Below are positions 37,502 to 45,743 of a stretch of 64,000 bases of DNA, in pieces (within the stretch, counting starts at the first letter, position 1; the number at the start of each line of letters is the position of its first letter). Source of the stretch: Nocardia uniformis NBRC 13702 (lineage in GTDB: Bacteria; Actinomycetota; Actinomycetes; Mycobacteriales; Mycobacteriaceae). The position numbers and the translations under genes are program-made. The notes beneath the pieces are model-generated. The model saw nothing but the letters and a program-made list of their open reading frames with translations. It ran no database searches and was not told the origin of the DNA. The stretch lies in assembly GCF_001613345.1 (NCBI RefSeq), contig NZ_BDCE01000017.1:57143-121142 (forward strand). Direction: 5' to 3'.

Positions 37502-37539
37502 ACTTCGGCCGGGATCCAGCAATGGATCCCGGCCGAAGT
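37502..37539. terminator. Perfect 17-bp hairpin with GCAA tetraloop
   Basis: ACTTCGGCCGGGATCCA (37502-37518) pairs exactly with 37523-37539 around GCAA, a GNRA tetraloop. It lies 30 bp after the stop of the secreted-protein gene and is a likely terminator. The inner stem GGCCGGGATCCA is the same sequence as the arms of the dispersed palindromic elements (copy C), so it may be a compact derivative. Confidence 0.7.
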
Positions 37540-37575
37540 GTTTCGATGGGCACCCCACTGTGGTAAACCGGCTGT

Positions 37576-37959
37576 ATGGCGGCTGTGAAAGACACTGTGC
37601 AGGGGCTGCATTCGCGCCGGTCGATTCTGTCGATCCGCTCGGAGGGCTCGATTCTGTCGATCGGGTCGGCCTATTCGGTGCTGTCCATCGGCAGTGTCGG
37701 ATCGGTGCTGTCGATCGGGTCCGTGGGTTCATTCGGATCGATTATCTCGTCGGGCTCGTTCGCCAGCCTCGGGTCGGCGTTCTCGGCCATGTCACGCTGG
37801 TCGCTGTTCTCCTGGCACGGTGACCGCGTCGCGCTGAGCAATGGCGGGAAGGCGGTCGGCACCGCCGAACTGGTCGATATGGAGGGCCGCCCCGCGCTTC
37901 GGGTGGTGCCCGACGAACCGGGCCTGCGGCAGGACCCGACCTCGCATTGCCAGACGTAG
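37576..37959 (+). CDS. Ser-x-x triplet-repeat protein
   Basis: The 127-residue protein has a repetitive core (about residues 16-81) in which serine falls on every third position for about 22 consecutive triplets, organised as 9-residue units: SILSIRSEG, SILSIGSAY, SVLSIGSVG, SVLSIGSVG, SFGSIISSG, SFASLGSAF. Such strict periodicity with Ile/Val/Leu/Gly suggests a solenoid or stacked-turn structure. The C terminus (WHGDRVALSNGGKAVGTAEL then VDMEGRPALRVVPDEP) is ordinary. No signal peptide is visible. The 27-bp DNA unit is also repeated, so the core grew by slippage or unequal crossing over. Function unknown. Confidence 0.7.
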   Translation: MAAVKDTVQGLHSRRSILSIRSEGSILSIGSAYSVLSIGSVGSVLSIGSVGSFGSIISSGSFASLGSAFSAMSRWSLFSWHGDRVALSNGGKAVGTAELVDMEGRPALRVVPDEPGLRQDPTSHCQT

Positions 37960-37986
37960 AACTATCTGGCCGACAAGGGTTTTCGC

Positions 37987-38718
37987 CTACCACTGCCCAT
38001 AGTCGGGTGACAGCACGGCATTGACGTCCACGCCCACGCCACCGACGCTGCGCTTGTCGATCTCGAACTGGTGCAGGTGCGCGTCCGGATGTACGAATCC
38101 GGTCGGCGTACCCCAATTGTGTTGCCAGAACCAGGAACCCAGACCCGCGGCGCGGGCCCAGTCGATGGTCGGGCTATTGGCGTAGACGCCGGTGCGCTCG
38201 CTACCGATCACCGACTCCCAACCCTCCAGATAGGGCGCGATGAGATTCTCGAACTCCCAGTCGTCGGGGTTGTCGTCGATGGAGGCGTAGATGGGCGCGG
38301 TATCGGGCCCACCCGCCGCATTGTGCAGGGTGATGCCACGTTCGGCGTGTTGCTTGCCGGCCTCCAGTCCGCCGCGCCAATCCGCGGTCGGACCCTTGCC
38401 GAACTGGTAATTGGACACAATGGTCAGACCCAACGCGCGCAGCGCGTCGACCTCCCCGGCCAATAATGGCTTTCCCGCCATCCACTCCGCCCCCGGCCGC
38501 CGGTCGGAGACGTAGCGGATAACGCCGATATGTCCGGCATCGGCGATGGATTGGGCGTCGGGGACACCGCCCGCGTAGTCGAGCAGGGTGCCGAGTGACG
38601 ATCGGGCCGACGCGGTGGGCGCGAGGCTCGCTCCGGCCACGGTGAGGGCCGCCGCGCCCCCGGCGATCGCGGCTGCACGGGCAAGGAAGTCGCGGCGGTT
38701 GACGGCAGGGATATCCAA
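37987..38718 (-). CDS. Tat-secreted DUF1906 (glycoside hydrolase-like) protein
   Basis: The 243-residue precursor has a Tat signal (NRRDFLARAAAIAGGAAALT, cleavage near ASA) and a DUF1906/Rv2525c-like TIM barrel: LDYAGGVPDAQSIADAGHIG, VIRYVSDRRPG, GLTIVSNYQFGKGPTADW, HAERGITLHNAAGGPDTAPI, YASIDDNPDDWEFENLIAPY, GVYANSPTIDWARAAGLGSW and FWQHNWGTPTGFV. The acidic pair in IDDNP and the YLEGW region match the GH25-like fold. Rv2525c is a Tat substrate tied to cell-wall integrity, so a wall-glycan role is likely but unproven. The first Tat residues follow directly from the ATG. Confidence 0.88.
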   Translation of the reverse strand: MDIPAVNRRDFLARAAAIAGGAAALTVAGASLAPTASARSSLGTLLDYAGGVPDAQSIADAGHIGVIRYVSDRRPGAEWMAGKPLLAGEVDALRALGLTIVSNYQFGKGPTADWRGGLEAGKQHAERGITLHNAAGGPDTAPIYASIDDNPDDWEFENLIAPYLEGWESVIGSERTGVYANSPTIDWARAAGLGSWFWQHNWGTPTGFVHPDAHLHQFEIDKRSVGGVGVDVNAVLSPDYGQW

Positions 38719-39078
38719 CGCAGAACTCCTTCACACGGCGAGCAGAGAGCATGGAACCCAGAGCTTGAAACGCGGTGGAGCTTTTGAAGAGCGGTGGAAC
38801 GCAACGCGGTACTGACACCTGCGGATGCCCGGCGCACCTTCCCCGATGACAGAACGCGCCATCAGTGCGCCGGGGACTCCGAACGTGTCCTCATTTCACC
38901 ACATTCACATTGGAATCGCCAGGCTCATGGAGCACACGTGCCTCACGAGTCCCAGGGTGGGCGCAGTGGATCTAACGGACGTGCGGATCTACCGTACGGC
39001 GCACAGCGGGCCATTCCCCGCAGGCACGGCGGGGCGGTCAGACGTAGTGGCGTTTTGAACAGGTGTCGGACGGTGCCG
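38719..39078. other. Intergenic region with no recognised gene
   Basis: About 360 bp separate two leftward genes. It must hold the promoter of the DUF1906 gene and the 3' end of the upstream unit. Short frames here use Arg/Pro-rich codons and have no ribosome-binding sites. I see no repeat, RNA gene or strong hairpin. Confidence 0.5.
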
Positions 39079-40227
39079 TCAGGCACCGATGCTGTTCAGG
39101 CGGGCGGCCACATCGATGGTGCGGCGCGAGGTGTCGGCGACCTCGCCGCGAACCACGGCGGCGACCTGGGCCGCCACCTGCTCATTGATCTTGGCGAGCT
39201 TGCCCAGGGTGCGGGCCCGCCAGCCCTCGGCGATCACCTCCAGCTCGATATCCTCGACCGAAGGCGCCGCGGTATCGATGACGATCAGCAGCGGGTCGGC
39301 GGCGCGGGCGATCAGTTCGAGCGGCACCAGCACCTCGGCCCGGTACCTATTGGCCTTCAGTACATCGACGGTGATATCGAGACTCACCGGAATAGCCAGG
39401 TCGAAAGCCACCAAATCGGCTGTGCCAAAAGCCATTTCGGCCGTCTCGCCATTGCGCTCGGACACTCGCGGCACCCGGATACTGCCCTGCACCGTTACCT
39501 CGGCAGCGTTGCCCGGTCCGGTGCGCAGCGGTCCCACCTCGATGGGTTGGCCCGCCATGGATTCCACAACTTCCCGCACCCGATCGGCGGTCACGATGCG
39601 CTCGAAGAATCTGTGGCCGAATTCGTCGTAGCCGATCCACTCGAATTCCGTCTGCACGCGATGTCGCGACTGCCTGCCATCGATGATGGCCTCGACATCG
39701 AAAATCCGCCCGCTCCGCGAATCCGGGTCGGCGAGTATGACATTGAGCCGATTCGCGACCTCGCGCTGCACCATCCGGGCAATCGGATCGATGAGCAGTT
39801 CGAAGGCGTTGCCGATGGCCTGCGCACGCATGACGAAGCTGACGTCGCGACCGGTCACCGGTGGAATATCGATGACTATGAGTAGCGGTGCCGCGGTGCG
39901 CGCGTGCAGATCCAGATCGATTTCGACGAGCGCCTCCAGGCGCAGGCGCTGCCCGCCGAGCGTGATATCGACTCGCAAACTCACCGGCACCATGACTTCG
40001 AAGTGCACATGCGGCCCGCGGCGGGTGATACGGGGTTTGCCGACACTGCCCTTGGCTATGAAGCGCGCGAGTCCGGCCGGGCCGACCGAGAACGGTCCAA
40101 TGGTCATCCCTCGACCCGCCATCCCGGAGACCGCCGCCTCGATCCGAGATTCGGTGACCGCCGCCTCGACGAATCGTTCGCCGAATTCGGCGTACTCGAT
40201 CCAGGTCGGTTGGTCCGGTAAGGGCAT
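39079..40227 (-). CDS. Hypothetical protein with an internal domain duplication
   Basis: The 382-residue protein consists of two related halves of about 190 residues. WIEYAEFGERFVEAAVTESR with EAAVSGMAGRGMTIGPFSVG in the first half matches WIGYDEFGHRFFERIVTADR with EVVESMAGQPIEVGPLRTGP in the second. LLIVIDIPPVTGRDVSFVMR likewise matches LLIVIDTAAPSVEDIELEVI. Both halves look beta-rich and end in a long amphipathic helix (MVQREVANRLNVIL; INEQVAAQVAAVVRGEVADT). No signal peptide, membrane helix or catalytic motif is seen. The start is the ATG giving MPLPDQPTWIEYAEF. The shape recalls lipid-binding beta barrels, but this is speculation. Confidence 0.72.
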   Translation of the reverse strand: MPLPDQPTWIEYAEFGERFVEAAVTESRIEAAVSGMAGRGMTIGPFSVGPAGLARFIAKGSVGKPRITRRGPHVHFEVMVPVSLRVDITLGGQRLRLEALVEIDLDLHARTAAPLLIVIDIPPVTGRDVSFVMRAQAIGNAFELLIDPIARMVQREVANRLNVILADPDSRSGRIFDVEAIIDGRQSRHRVQTEFEWIGYDEFGHRFFERIVTADRVREVVESMAGQPIEVGPLRTGPGNAAEVTVQGSIRVPRVSERNGETAEMAFGTADLVAFDLAIPVSLDITVDVLKANRYRAEVLVPLELIARAADPLLIVIDTAAPSVEDIELEVIAEGWRARTLGKLAKINEQVAAQVAAVVRGEVADTSRRTIDVAARLNSIGA

Positions 40228-40393
40228 CCAGCTGCTTTCGTTGGGCGGGGACCCCTGTCCTGCCGATGAGGGGGCAGCAGGACAGGGATCAGTCGGCGAT
40301 GCTGCCGGGCACCGCCGCGCTCCATGGTAGGACGTAATTCCGCCGTTACCTAGGGCACACACGCATGATTTCCAGCATATGGAATGTCATTTT

Positions 40394-41002
40394 TCACAGT
40401 CGGCCATAGCCGACCAGGCCGAATACCTCGGCGGGCCGAAATCGGTGGATGGTGATGCGCCCGAACTCATTACCGCCCACGGTGGTGATGGCGTCGCCAT
40501 CGGCGGCCACGACGATATTGGTGTGCTGATTGAAGGCGCTGGCGTCGCTGTAGAGCACCACATCGCCGGTCTTGGCCAGGTATCCGGGTGCTTCGAATCG
40601 ATTGTTCCCCTGGTAGTACTCGGTCAGCGTGTACACCCCGGGAATCCGCCACGATCCCGAGTTCGGATTGGCCAGCGGCTGCCCGGCTTCGCGCATTACC
40701 CAGCTCACGAAATCAGCACACCACGGCTCATCGACGCCCTCGGCGTACACGGTGCCGTCATTCTGCTGCGCGAATTCGGTGCGCAGCACCTCGACAATTC
40801 GGATCTGGGTGTCGTCGAGCCCGGACCGGTCGACCGTGGGGAAACTGGTGAGCCGCTCCCCCGCCAGCGCGGGCGGGGAATCCTGCTGCCACCAGAGCAC
40901 ACCGACCACCCCGAGTATCGCGACCGTGGCCAGCACGGCAAATGCCGCCAACCAGCGGGAACCGCCGCTGCGCCGGGTCGGCGCCAACTCCTGTGTACTC
41001 AT
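40394..41002 (-). CDS. Membrane-anchored CHAP-domain amidase-like protein
   Basis: The 202-residue protein has one N-terminal membrane anchor (LAAFAVLATVAILGVVGVLW, residues 19-38) and an extracytoplasmic CHAP/NlpC-like domain. The nucleophile is in EPWCADFVSWVMREAG, the catalytic His in AFNQHTNIVVAADGDAITTV, and GYLAKTGDVVLYSDASA is the typical pre-His strand. CHAP enzymes cleave peptidoglycan peptides, so this may be a wall hydrolase. A good ribosome-binding site (GGGAG) precedes the ATG. The SARP/AAA regulator is immediately upstream on the same strand. Confidence 0.84.
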   Translation of the reverse strand: MSTQELAPTRRSGGSRWLAAFAVLATVAILGVVGVLWWQQDSPPALAGERLTSFPTVDRSGLDDTQIRIVEVLRTEFAQQNDGTVYAEGVDEPWCADFVSWVMREAGQPLANPNSGSWRIPGVYTLTEYYQGNNRFEAPGYLAKTGDVVLYSDASAFNQHTNIVVAADGDAITTVGGNEFGRITIHRFRPAEVFGLVGYGRL

Positions 41003-41072
41003 GCCACTCCCTGCCCCCGGCCGACTGTCGGCCGCACTGATATTGGACGAGTATCGCCCGTATTCGGTTCCC

Positions 41073-44000
41073 TTATCGTCCGGGCGGGATCGAGCGTGAA
41101 CGGTCAGCGCGTATTCGGGCAACATCGCGGCGCAGCCGCTGCGTCAATTCCTCGGCGGCGGCCCGGTGTGCGGCGGCTCGGTCGATATCGCCGAATGCGG
41201 CCGCGAGTTCGCCGAGGATCGCGTCCATCGGGCCCAGGTAGGCGGCGCCGGATTCGAGTCCGGCGACCGTGCCCGCATTGGGTAGCAATTCGTCGTACAG
41301 CTCCCGCGCGGTGGCGGTATCGGAGAGCAGAACCGCGATCCGGGCCTGGATCACCATGAAGGTGGCCCGGAACGGCGGACCGGCCGGTGGCGCTGTCGCC
41401 AGGACACGGTGCGCGTGCTCGAACTCGCCGGACTGCAGGAGCGCGAGCGCGTATCCGTGCGCGAACAGGTCGGGTGCGAGCGCCACGCGCTCCTCGAGGG
41501 CGCTGGTGAGGGCTGTGAAGTCACCGCCCCGCGCCCAGGCCAGGGCTATCAGCAGCCCGATATGCAGGGCCTGTGCATCGCGGGTGACATCGACGACCGC
41601 GGGTGGTCCGGCCCCGAGCACGCCGTCGCGCCGCCAGTTTTCCAGCATCCGTTCGGCGGATTCGGGGTCCCCGCGCAACAATTCGAGCAGGAACTCGAAG
41701 GGTTCGAGGGCGTCGAGCAAATGGCGCAGCTGGCCGTCGGTGGCGTATTCGCCTGCGCACCTGGCATGTTCGGCGGCCGCCGCGAGGTCCGCATCAGCGA
41801 GGGTGGCGCGAAAGAGCAGATAGTGTGCCAGCGCCTGAAACTCGGTGAACTCGGCTGCGGCGGCCACCCGAAGTAGTTGGGCGGCCATGCTTTTCAGATG
41901 ATGGGCTCGCAGGAATCCACCGCCGGTGAAGGTGACGAATGCCTGCGCGTTGATCGCGGTACACAGCAGTTCCGGATCGTCGAGCGGTGCGGCGAGCGCG
42001 GCGGCTTCATCGGCCGCGGCACGGGCGGCGGCCGGATCGGTCAGTGCGAAATCGAAAGCGGTGCTGACCAGCACTGGGATTCGGGTGCGCACCGGCAGAT
42101 CCGGATCCATCCGCGCACTGCGCAGCGGTTCCCGAATGCGGGGGTCGGGGGTGTGCCAATCACGCACCGACCAGATCAGCGGGGTGGGCCAGCAGGTCGC
42201 GGCCTGCGCCAGCAGTTCGATACCGCCGAGCTCCTCGGCGAGGTCGAGGGCCTGCTCGCGGACCGCACGGGCGGCGGGGTGCTGCCCGTCGTAGGCCAGT
42301 GCGGTGACCAGGGCGCAACGCGCCCGCAGCACGGCTGTGCGGTCGGCGCGTGCGGCCGCGGGACCGTCGTGACCGCACAGTTCATGCAGAACCAGTACCG
42401 AGCGCCAGCGTCGCACCGCATCGGCCCGCATCCGACGCTCATCGCAGCGGCGGGCGGCGGCGCGTACGAATTCGATGGCACAACCGGCGTTTTCGGCGGT
42501 GGCACCGAGAGCCGCGTGGTGGGCCAGCACCTCGAGGTCTCGACCCCGGGGTGCGGTACCGTTCGGCTCACACCGCTCGGCGCAGAGCAATTCGAATGCC
42601 GCCCAATGCATTCGGGAACGTCGCAGTACCGGGATGCCGTAGTACACGGTCTCCCGCACCAGCGCGTGGTCGAAGGTAATGCGGCCGGTGCGCTCGGTGC
42701 GCAGCAATCGCGCCTGTTCGGCGGTGGCCACCAGGTCGATGACGGTATCCGGCGCGAGTTCGGAAGCGGCGGTGAGGGTGCGCACATCGCTGTCCTCACC
42801 CCAGACCGACATCTGTTCGAGCAGATCGAGCACCGCAGCGGGTAGCTGGGCGATGCGGCGACCGAGCAGATCGCGCACCCCGTCCGGTACGGCATCGGTA
42901 ATACCCTGGCTGACAAAGAGTTTCGCCAACTCCCGGACAAACAGCGGGTTACCGCCGGTGCGGCGGCGCAGCAGTTCCACGGTGTGATCGTCGGGCTCGA
43001 CGAGTCCGGCGGCGGCCGCGGCCCGGCGGGTGCCGATCAGGTCGAGGCCGTCGAGTTCGATGCGGTCGGCGGTGAAAAGCGCCAGCGCGGCGGCGGTATC
43101 GCGAACGCTCGGTCCGGCCTCGGTGCCGCGCACGGTGGCGATAATGAGGACGGGCCGATCACGCAGCCAGTTCACCACCTGCCGTAGGACCTGCAGGGTC
43201 GCGGTATCCGCGCCGTGCATATCCTCGAGCACAATGGCCACCGGTCCGGCGGCGGCGCGGCAGTGCCGCACCACTCGCCGAGCGAGTGTGAAAGCGTCGG
43301 CGGCGGTGGAGGTTTCCGGATCAGCCTCATTGAGTTCGGTGAGTACCTCGGCCCACGCCCACGCCGGGGGCGCGTCCTCCACCTCGGGACAGCGCCCGAA
43401 AACGGTGGTCCAGGATCGTCCGGACAGCCCGGCGGTGACGGCGGTGGCGAGGGTCGTCTTGCCCGCACCCGCCTCACCCGAGAGCCACACCAGGCGCACC
43501 CGGCCGATGGCCGCCGCCTCCGCGGCGGCCAGGACGGCGGCACGCTGCCGGTTGTATCCGCTGTCCGCCGCGGGATCCGATACCCGGATCTCGATGGGGG
43601 CGGTCGGTGCGTCGGACCCCACCGAGTGGGTGAGGATGGACGTTTCCAGGTCGTTCAGGGCCGGTCCCGGATCCACACCGAATTCCACATTCAGGAATTC
43701 CCGGCAGCGCCGCACCGTGGTGAGCGCGTCCAGGGACTGGCCGAGCCGGTACTGGGCCAGTGCCAGTAGTCGCGCGCATTCCTCGCGCCCCGGGTGCTCC
43801 TCGAAGATGGGTCGCAGACCGAGCACCACCTCGGCGGGGCGGCTCATCTCCAGGGACGCCTGGGCGCGCAGTTCCAGGGCGGTCAGGCGCAGCGCGGTGA
43901 GGCGAGCGGCTTCCTGCGCCGCCCAGGGCATTCCGGGGAAGGATTCGAAGGCGCCGCCGTGCCAGCAGGCCAGGGCGGCATCGAGGACCTCGCACTGTTC

Positions 44001-44393
44001 GAGCGGGTCGGGACGTCGGGCCGGATCGCGCATGGCGGCCTCGTGTCCGCGCAGCAGCTGTTCGAACTGCCAGGAATCGACCTGGGCGGGTTCGAGATTC
44101 AGTGCGTACCCGTGGGATTCGGAGACGATGATGCGGGCGGGAGCGCGGCGCGGGCGATCCGGTTCGAAGACGCGGCGCAGGTTGTGGATATAGACCTGGA
44201 GCGCGGCAACGGCTTTGGTGGGCGGGTCGCCGTTCCACAGATCGTCGATGAGGCGGTCGGTGGGCACCACCCGGCCACCGGCCGCGACCAGCCTGCCCAG
44301 TACCGCGCACTGCATCGGCGCACCCGGAGGCACCCGTTCCCCGTCGATGGTGATGTGCAGTGAGCCCAGCACTCCGATCCCTGTGACCGCCAT
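41073..44393 (-). CDS. Large SARP (BTAD) regulator with AAA ATPase and helical repeats
   Basis: The 1,106-residue AfsR/DnrI-type activator contains an OmpR-like HTH (IGVLGSLHITIDGERVPPGA, AVAALQVYIHNLRRVFEPDR) and a bacterial transcriptional activation domain (residues about 95-250, LRLTALELRAQASLEMSRPA, RRCREFLNVEFGVDPGPALN). A STAND-type ATPase follows, with Walker A VWLSGEAGAGKTTLATAV and Walker B-like PVAIVLEDMHGADTATLQVL. A long C-terminal helical (TPR-like) region of about 450 residues completes it. Start MAVTGIGVLG avoids an upstream extension of improbable composition. It is divergent from the MmyB-like gene with repeated AACCGAAC boxes between. Targets unknown. Confidence 0.9.
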   Translation of the reverse strand: MAVTGIGVLGSLHITIDGERVPPGAPMQCAVLGRLVAAGGRVVPTDRLIDDLWNGDPPTKAVAALQVYIHNLRRVFEPDRPRRAPARIIVSESHGYALNLEPAQVDSWQFEQLLRGHEAAMRDPARRPDPLEQCEVLDAALACWHGGAFESFPGMPWAAQEAARLTALRLTALELRAQASLEMSRPAEVVLGLRPIFEEHPGREECARLLALAQYRLGQSLDALTTVRRCREFLNVEFGVDPGPALNDLETSILTHSVGSDAPTAPIEIRVSDPAADSGYNRQRAAVLAAAEAAAIGRVRLVWLSGEAGAGKTTLATAVTAGLSGRSWTTVFGRCPEVEDAPPAWAWAEVLTELNEADPETSTAADAFTLARRVVRHCRAAAGPVAIVLEDMHGADTATLQVLRQVVNWLRDRPVLIIATVRGTEAGPSVRDTAAALALFTADRIELDGLDLIGTRRAAAAAGLVEPDDHTVELLRRRTGGNPLFVRELAKLFVSQGITDAVPDGVRDLLGRRIAQLPAAVLDLLEQMSVWGEDSDVRTLTAASELAPDTVIDLVATAEQARLLRTERTGRITFDHALVRETVYYGIPVLRRSRMHWAAFELLCAERCEPNGTAPRGRDLEVLAHHAALGATAENAGCAIEFVRAAARRCDERRMRADAVRRWRSVLVLHELCGHDGPAAARADRTAVLRARCALVTALAYDGQHPAARAVREQALDLAEELGGIELLAQAATCWPTPLIWSVRDWHTPDPRIREPLRSARMDPDLPVRTRIPVLVSTAFDFALTDPAAARAAADEAAALAAPLDDPELLCTAINAQAFVTFTGGGFLRAHHLKSMAAQLLRVAAAAEFTEFQALAHYLLFRATLADADLAAAAEHARCAGEYATDGQLRHLLDALEPFEFLLELLRGDPESAERMLENWRRDGVLGAGPPAVVDVTRDAQALHIGLLIALAWARGGDFTALTSALEERVALAPDLFAHGYALALLQSGEFEHAHRVLATAPPAGPPFRATFMVIQARIAVLLSDTATARELYDELLPNAGTVAGLESGAAYLGPMDAILGELAAAFGDIDRAAAHRAAAEELTQRLRRDVARIRADRSRSIPPGR

Positions 44394-44433
44394 ACCCGCG
44401 CAGCGACCCCCGAACCCACACTGACTCACGCCA

Positions 44434-44509
44434 AACCGAACTAGTTGAACGATCAATATGACAGAAATTCTGCGACAAGTCTCATCGGTGTGATCTGACT
44501 TAACCGAAC
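44434..44509. promoter_or_regulatory. Direct repeat in the SARP/MmyB divergent promoter
   Basis: AACCGAAC occurs at 44434-44441 and 44502-44509, 68 bp apart, in the 134-bp gap between the large SARP gene and the MmyB-like gene. SARP proteins bind direct repeats near -35 regions, so these are candidate sites. The spacing is longer than typical SARP repeats, and chance occurrence is possible. Confidence 0.3.
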
Positions 44510-44527
44510 ACGAAGAGATCACGAAGA

Positions 44528-45064
44528 GTGATGCAGCACACTGCACGGGTGTCTGAGCCCGGGTTGTGCTTCTCTTCGTCGATATTGCCGGTCGCCGAGC
44601 AATTGCGGCCGGCCGATCTCGCGGTACTGCACGCATTTCCGTACCCAGCCGGTTTCCGCACCGCCGGGACCTGCGATGTGATCGCCGCCAATGCGGCGTC
44701 CGTGGCGATGTTCCCGGGTCTGGAGGCCGGGTCGAATCTGCTCACCTGGATGATGCTGGATCCGATGGCCCGCTGCGTCCTGGTCGACTGGGAGGACGAG
44801 GCGCGGCTGCTGGTGCAGCAGTTCCGACAGCTGGCGCGGGTGTCGGACTCGCACCGGGCGGCGGAGATTCTCACCCTGTGCCGTCGCGCGACGGACTGGG
44901 ATCGACTCTGGGACAGCGAGCTCACCGATACCGAGGCGGCGCAGCGGATAATGGTGGTACGGGAGCCGGATACCGGGCACGAAAGAGCCATGTACGCGCA
45001 GACATTCAGCTTCGAGGCACCACCGCGCCCGTGGCGGTTGTACACGCTGGTACCGGTGGACTGA
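44528..45064 (+). CDS. Stand-alone MmyB-like ligand-binding domain protein
   Basis: The 178-residue product matches the C-terminal PAS-like domain of MmyB/HTH regulators: LHAFPYPAGFRTAGTCDVIA, ANAASVAMFPGLEAGSNLLT, WMMLDPMARCVLVDWEDEAR, SDSHRAAEILTLCRRATDWD, RLWDSELTDTEAAQRIMVVR and the end WRLYTLVP. In MmyB this domain follows an XRE HTH and binds a fatty-acid-like ligand. Here no HTH precedes it and the short N terminus leaves no room for one. Start GTG, with an ATG one codon later. It might bind ligand and act on the divergent SARP protein. Confidence 0.75.
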   Translation: MMQHTARVSEPGLCFSSSILPVAEQLRPADLAVLHAFPYPAGFRTAGTCDVIAANAASVAMFPGLEAGSNLLTWMMLDPMARCVLVDWEDEARLLVQQFRQLARVSDSHRAAEILTLCRRATDWDRLWDSELTDTEAAQRIMVVREPDTGHERAMYAQTFSFEAPPRPWRLYTLVPVD

Positions 45065-45070
45065 CCGGAT

Positions 45071-45601
45071 TCAGGCCTGGGCGGCGGGACTTTCGAACCA
45101 GCCGTCGACCGGATCCGCGTAACCGTGATAGACGAGCGGTATCCGCCGGTCCACCTCGAAGTGCCGGTACACCGCCAGCATGGCCCGCCGGACGGCGTGG
45201 TCGTGGAAATCGTCGATGCGCCGGGGTCCGAGTCGATGCTCAGGCAGCATTTCCAGTCGGGTCAGTTCATTGGGATCGGCGGTATCGAGGCCCAGGGGTG
45301 TCGTATCGGCAATGAAGTGGTCCCGCAGGATGGCGTGCACCCGGGCGGCATCCGGTACGCCGGAGGCGTAGGCCAGGAAGCGGGTTCCGATGGCCCGGCG
45401 GCCCGGAGCCTCGTTCTCCAGCCACTCCAGGAGGGTCGTGGCGGGCCGGTGGACCGCTCGGCCGTACAGCGGGTCCTGCTCCAGCAGATGTAGCATGCTG
45501 GCGCCGGGCACCCGGGGTTCGGGAACGAGGAACAGGCTCACGATGGGTACGCCGGAAAGGCCATCGGCCAGACAGATTTTCGTATTCATGGGGTCGGGCA
45601 T
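45071..45601 (-). CDS. Hypothetical protein, convergent with the MmyB-like gene
   Basis: The 176-residue protein (MPDPMNTKICLADGLSGVPI, FLVPEPRVPGASMLHLLEQD, RRAIGTRFLAYASGVPDAAR, LRDHFIADTTPLGLDTADPN, ELTRLEMLPEHRLGPRRIDD, FHDHAVRRAMLAVYRHFEVD) looks like a soluble alpha/beta protein. An AAGGAG ribosome-binding site six bases upstream supports this start. Its 3' end is 6 bp from that of the MmyB-like gene. No family is recognised. The His-rich FHDH and HFEVD stretches could be catalytic or metal-binding. Confidence 0.6.
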   Translation of the reverse strand: MPDPMNTKICLADGLSGVPIVSLFLVPEPRVPGASMLHLLEQDPLYGRAVHRPATTLLEWLENEAPGRRAIGTRFLAYASGVPDAARVHAILRDHFIADTTPLGLDTADPNELTRLEMLPEHRLGPRRIDDFHDHAVRRAMLAVYRHFEVDRRIPLVYHGYADPVDGWFESPAAQA

Positions 45602-45743
45602 CCGCTTCTCCTTCGAGAATGGCCCGGATATGTCAGCTGCTATTCGATCGCGCGCCGCCCGCCGAGTCGGTGCTGTGCGCACCGAATGCTCGGCGGACGA
45701 CCGAAGCACACCAGCGAATTATAGTCGAGCCGACAAGCCCCGA

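Noticed and set aside
38825..39058. Frame of 77 codons in the gap after the DUF1906 gene
   Set aside because: No RBS, low-complexity composition and no recognisable motif.
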